DNA of 64,000 nt from Pseudophaeobacter arcticus DSM 23566 (lineage in GTDB: Bacteria > Pseudomonadota > Alphaproteobacteria > Rhodobacterales > Rhodobacteraceae), in the NCBI RefSeq assembly GCF_000473205.1, contig NZ_KI421507.1, positions 3,643,057 through 3,707,056 of the forward strand, given 5' to 3'. Both the position numbers and the translations under genes were made by a program. Shown here piece after piece: positions 63,232-64,000 of this stretch. Every line of letters starts with the position of its first letter. The first letter of the stretch is position 1. The notes under the pieces are model-generated. The model saw only the letters and a program-made list of their open reading frames with translations, was not told the DNA's origin and ran no database searches.

Positions 63232-63786
63232 TTACCGGGGGCTGCGTTTTGCCAGAATGCGCTGCAGCGTCCGGCGGTGCATATTGAGCCGCCGCGCGGT
63301 CTCGGAAACATTGCGGTCACACAGCTCATAAATACGTTGGATGTGTTCCCACCTGACCCGGTCAGCGCTCATCGGGTTTTCGGGCGGCGGCGGCAACTCA
63401 TCATCACCGCTCAGCAGCGCATTCATGATATCCGCCGCATCCGCTGGTTTGGACAGATAGTCCGTCGCGCCAATTTTGACAGCAGCAACTGCGGTGGCAA
63501 TGGCGCCATATCCGGTCAGGACCACAACCCGGCTGTCGGGGCGTTTTTCACGCAGCACTTCGACCACATCCAGCCCATTGCCATCCTCCAGCCGCAGATC
63601 AACCACGGCAAAGGCCGGGGGGCGGGCGGTGGCGATAGCGCGGCCGCCGGCGACTGAACCGGCGGTTTCCACTTCAAACCCGCGTTTTTCCATAGCCTTG
63701 GCCAAACGCCGCAGAAAAGGTTCGTCATCATCGACAAGCAAAAGTGACTTGTCTGGTCCAATGTCCTGCAGTGCATTCTCGGCCAT
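63232..63786 (-). CDS. regA: Redox response regulator RegA/PrrA/ActR
   Basis: This 184-residue response regulator controls energy metabolism and (in phototrophs) photosynthesis genes in response to oxygen. The receiver domain has the acidic pocket D19-D21, phosphorylation site D63 in VVDLRLEDGNG, and the lysine in YLSKPAD. The C-terminal Fis-type helix-turn-helix is NVSETARRLNMHRRTLQRIL. Length equals that of Rhodobacter RegA (184). The ATG at 63786 gives this length. It follows a SenC gene, as in the regB-senC-regA arrangement; regB is outside the window. Confidence 0.96.
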   Translation of the reverse strand: MAENALQDIGPDKSLLLVDDDEPFLRRLAKAMEKRGFEVETAGSVAGGRAIATARPPAFAVVDLRLEDGNGLDVVEVLREKRPDSRVVVLTGYGAIATAVAAVKIGATDYLSKPADAADIMNALLSGDDELPPPPENPMSADRVRWEHIQRIYELCDRNVSETARRLNMHRRTLQRILAKRSPR

Positions 63787-63881
63787 GCCCGGTTCTCCGC
63801 CAATTTTGCGCGTATTTATAAGCACATTCTTGAATTTGATACTAGCGACCCGGCCAGGAAGGTCAAACAGCTCGTCCGTTG

Positions 63882-64000
63882 TTACATGTTTTCGACAAAG
63901 CAGCTGACCTTGTCCGCAATCTGTTCGGGGGTTTCATCACGGCGGAAGAAATCGACAAAGCCAATCTCGGGAAGCACCAGATAGGCAAAGGTCGAGTGAT
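63882..64000 (-). CDS. senC: SCO1/SenC family protein, C-terminal end (cut by window)
   Basis: Only the last 38 residues are in the window: HSTFAYLVLPEIGFVDFFRR, then DETPEQIADKVSCFVENM. The family C-terminal histidine that helps bind copper is the first residue seen. SCO/SenC (PrrC) delivers copper to cytochrome oxidase and sits between regB and regA in Rhodobacter. The gene continues beyond 64000. Confidence 0.85.
   Translation of the reverse strand, partial: HSTFAYLVLPEIGFVDFFRRDETPEQIADKVSCFVENM

Overview
The window reads as a chromosomal segment from an alphaproteobacterium of the family Rhodobacteraceae, most likely the marine Roseobacter group. This is inferred from moderately high GC, the FlaF/FlbT flagellin regulators, a short flagellin, CtrA-like boxes in front of flagellar operons, an alphaproteobacterial Mic60 gene next to hemY, and a SenC-RegA redox regulator pair. 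There are no rRNA or tRNA genes, CRISPR arrays, transposases or phage genes.

Region 1 (1-13.3 kb) is a polyamine locus. A leftward ABC importer (ATPase, binding protein, two permeases) and a class III aminotransferase lie left of a GntR/FCD regulator. To its right a second, rightward ABC importer (potF-potG-potH-potI order) ends in a gamma-glutamylputrescine-oxidase-like flavoenzyme. This suggests putrescine or related polyamine uptake, deamination and oxidation under the divergent GntR regulator. A small phosphotransferase gene closes the region.

Region 2 (13.4-47.7 kb) is a large flagellar cluster. It encodes hook-cap and hook-length control (flgD, fliK), a rod-binding protein, an FlgN-like chaperone, flagellin with flaF/flbT and a DUF1217 gene, the export ATPase FliI, and the run flgB-flgC-fliE-fliQ-flgF-flgG-flgA-flgH-fliL-like. 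The export gate flhA-fliR-flhB is followed by a coiled-coil gene. MotA overlaps an 856-residue periplasmic protein of unknown function. Then come fliL-orf-motE, fliF-fliH-fliN-fliP, and motB-flgE-flgK-flgL-flgI. fliG, fliM, a hook-filament cap, chemotaxis genes and flagellar sigma factors are absent. Two stretches look foreign or decayed: a DMT transporter with a frameshifted LysR gene (25.8-27.7 kb), and an internally deleted LysE-family gene (41.4 kb). Five promoter regions carry TTAA-N7-TTAA-like boxes, so CtrA control is likely.

Region 3 (47.9-64 kb) is mostly metabolic and housekeeping: an acyl-CoA ligase and GMC oxidoreductase pair; hemD, mic60 and hemY (leftward); tsaD, gpsA, a YciI-like gene and an EVE-domain gene (rightward); a DUF1761 protein; a possible small RNA; DUF2853; ahcY; a small secreted protein; an HD hydrolase; a family 61 glycosyltransferase; regA; and the 3' end of a SCO/SenC gene cut by the window edge.

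All assignments rest on reading the sequence and family knowledge. No database search was run.
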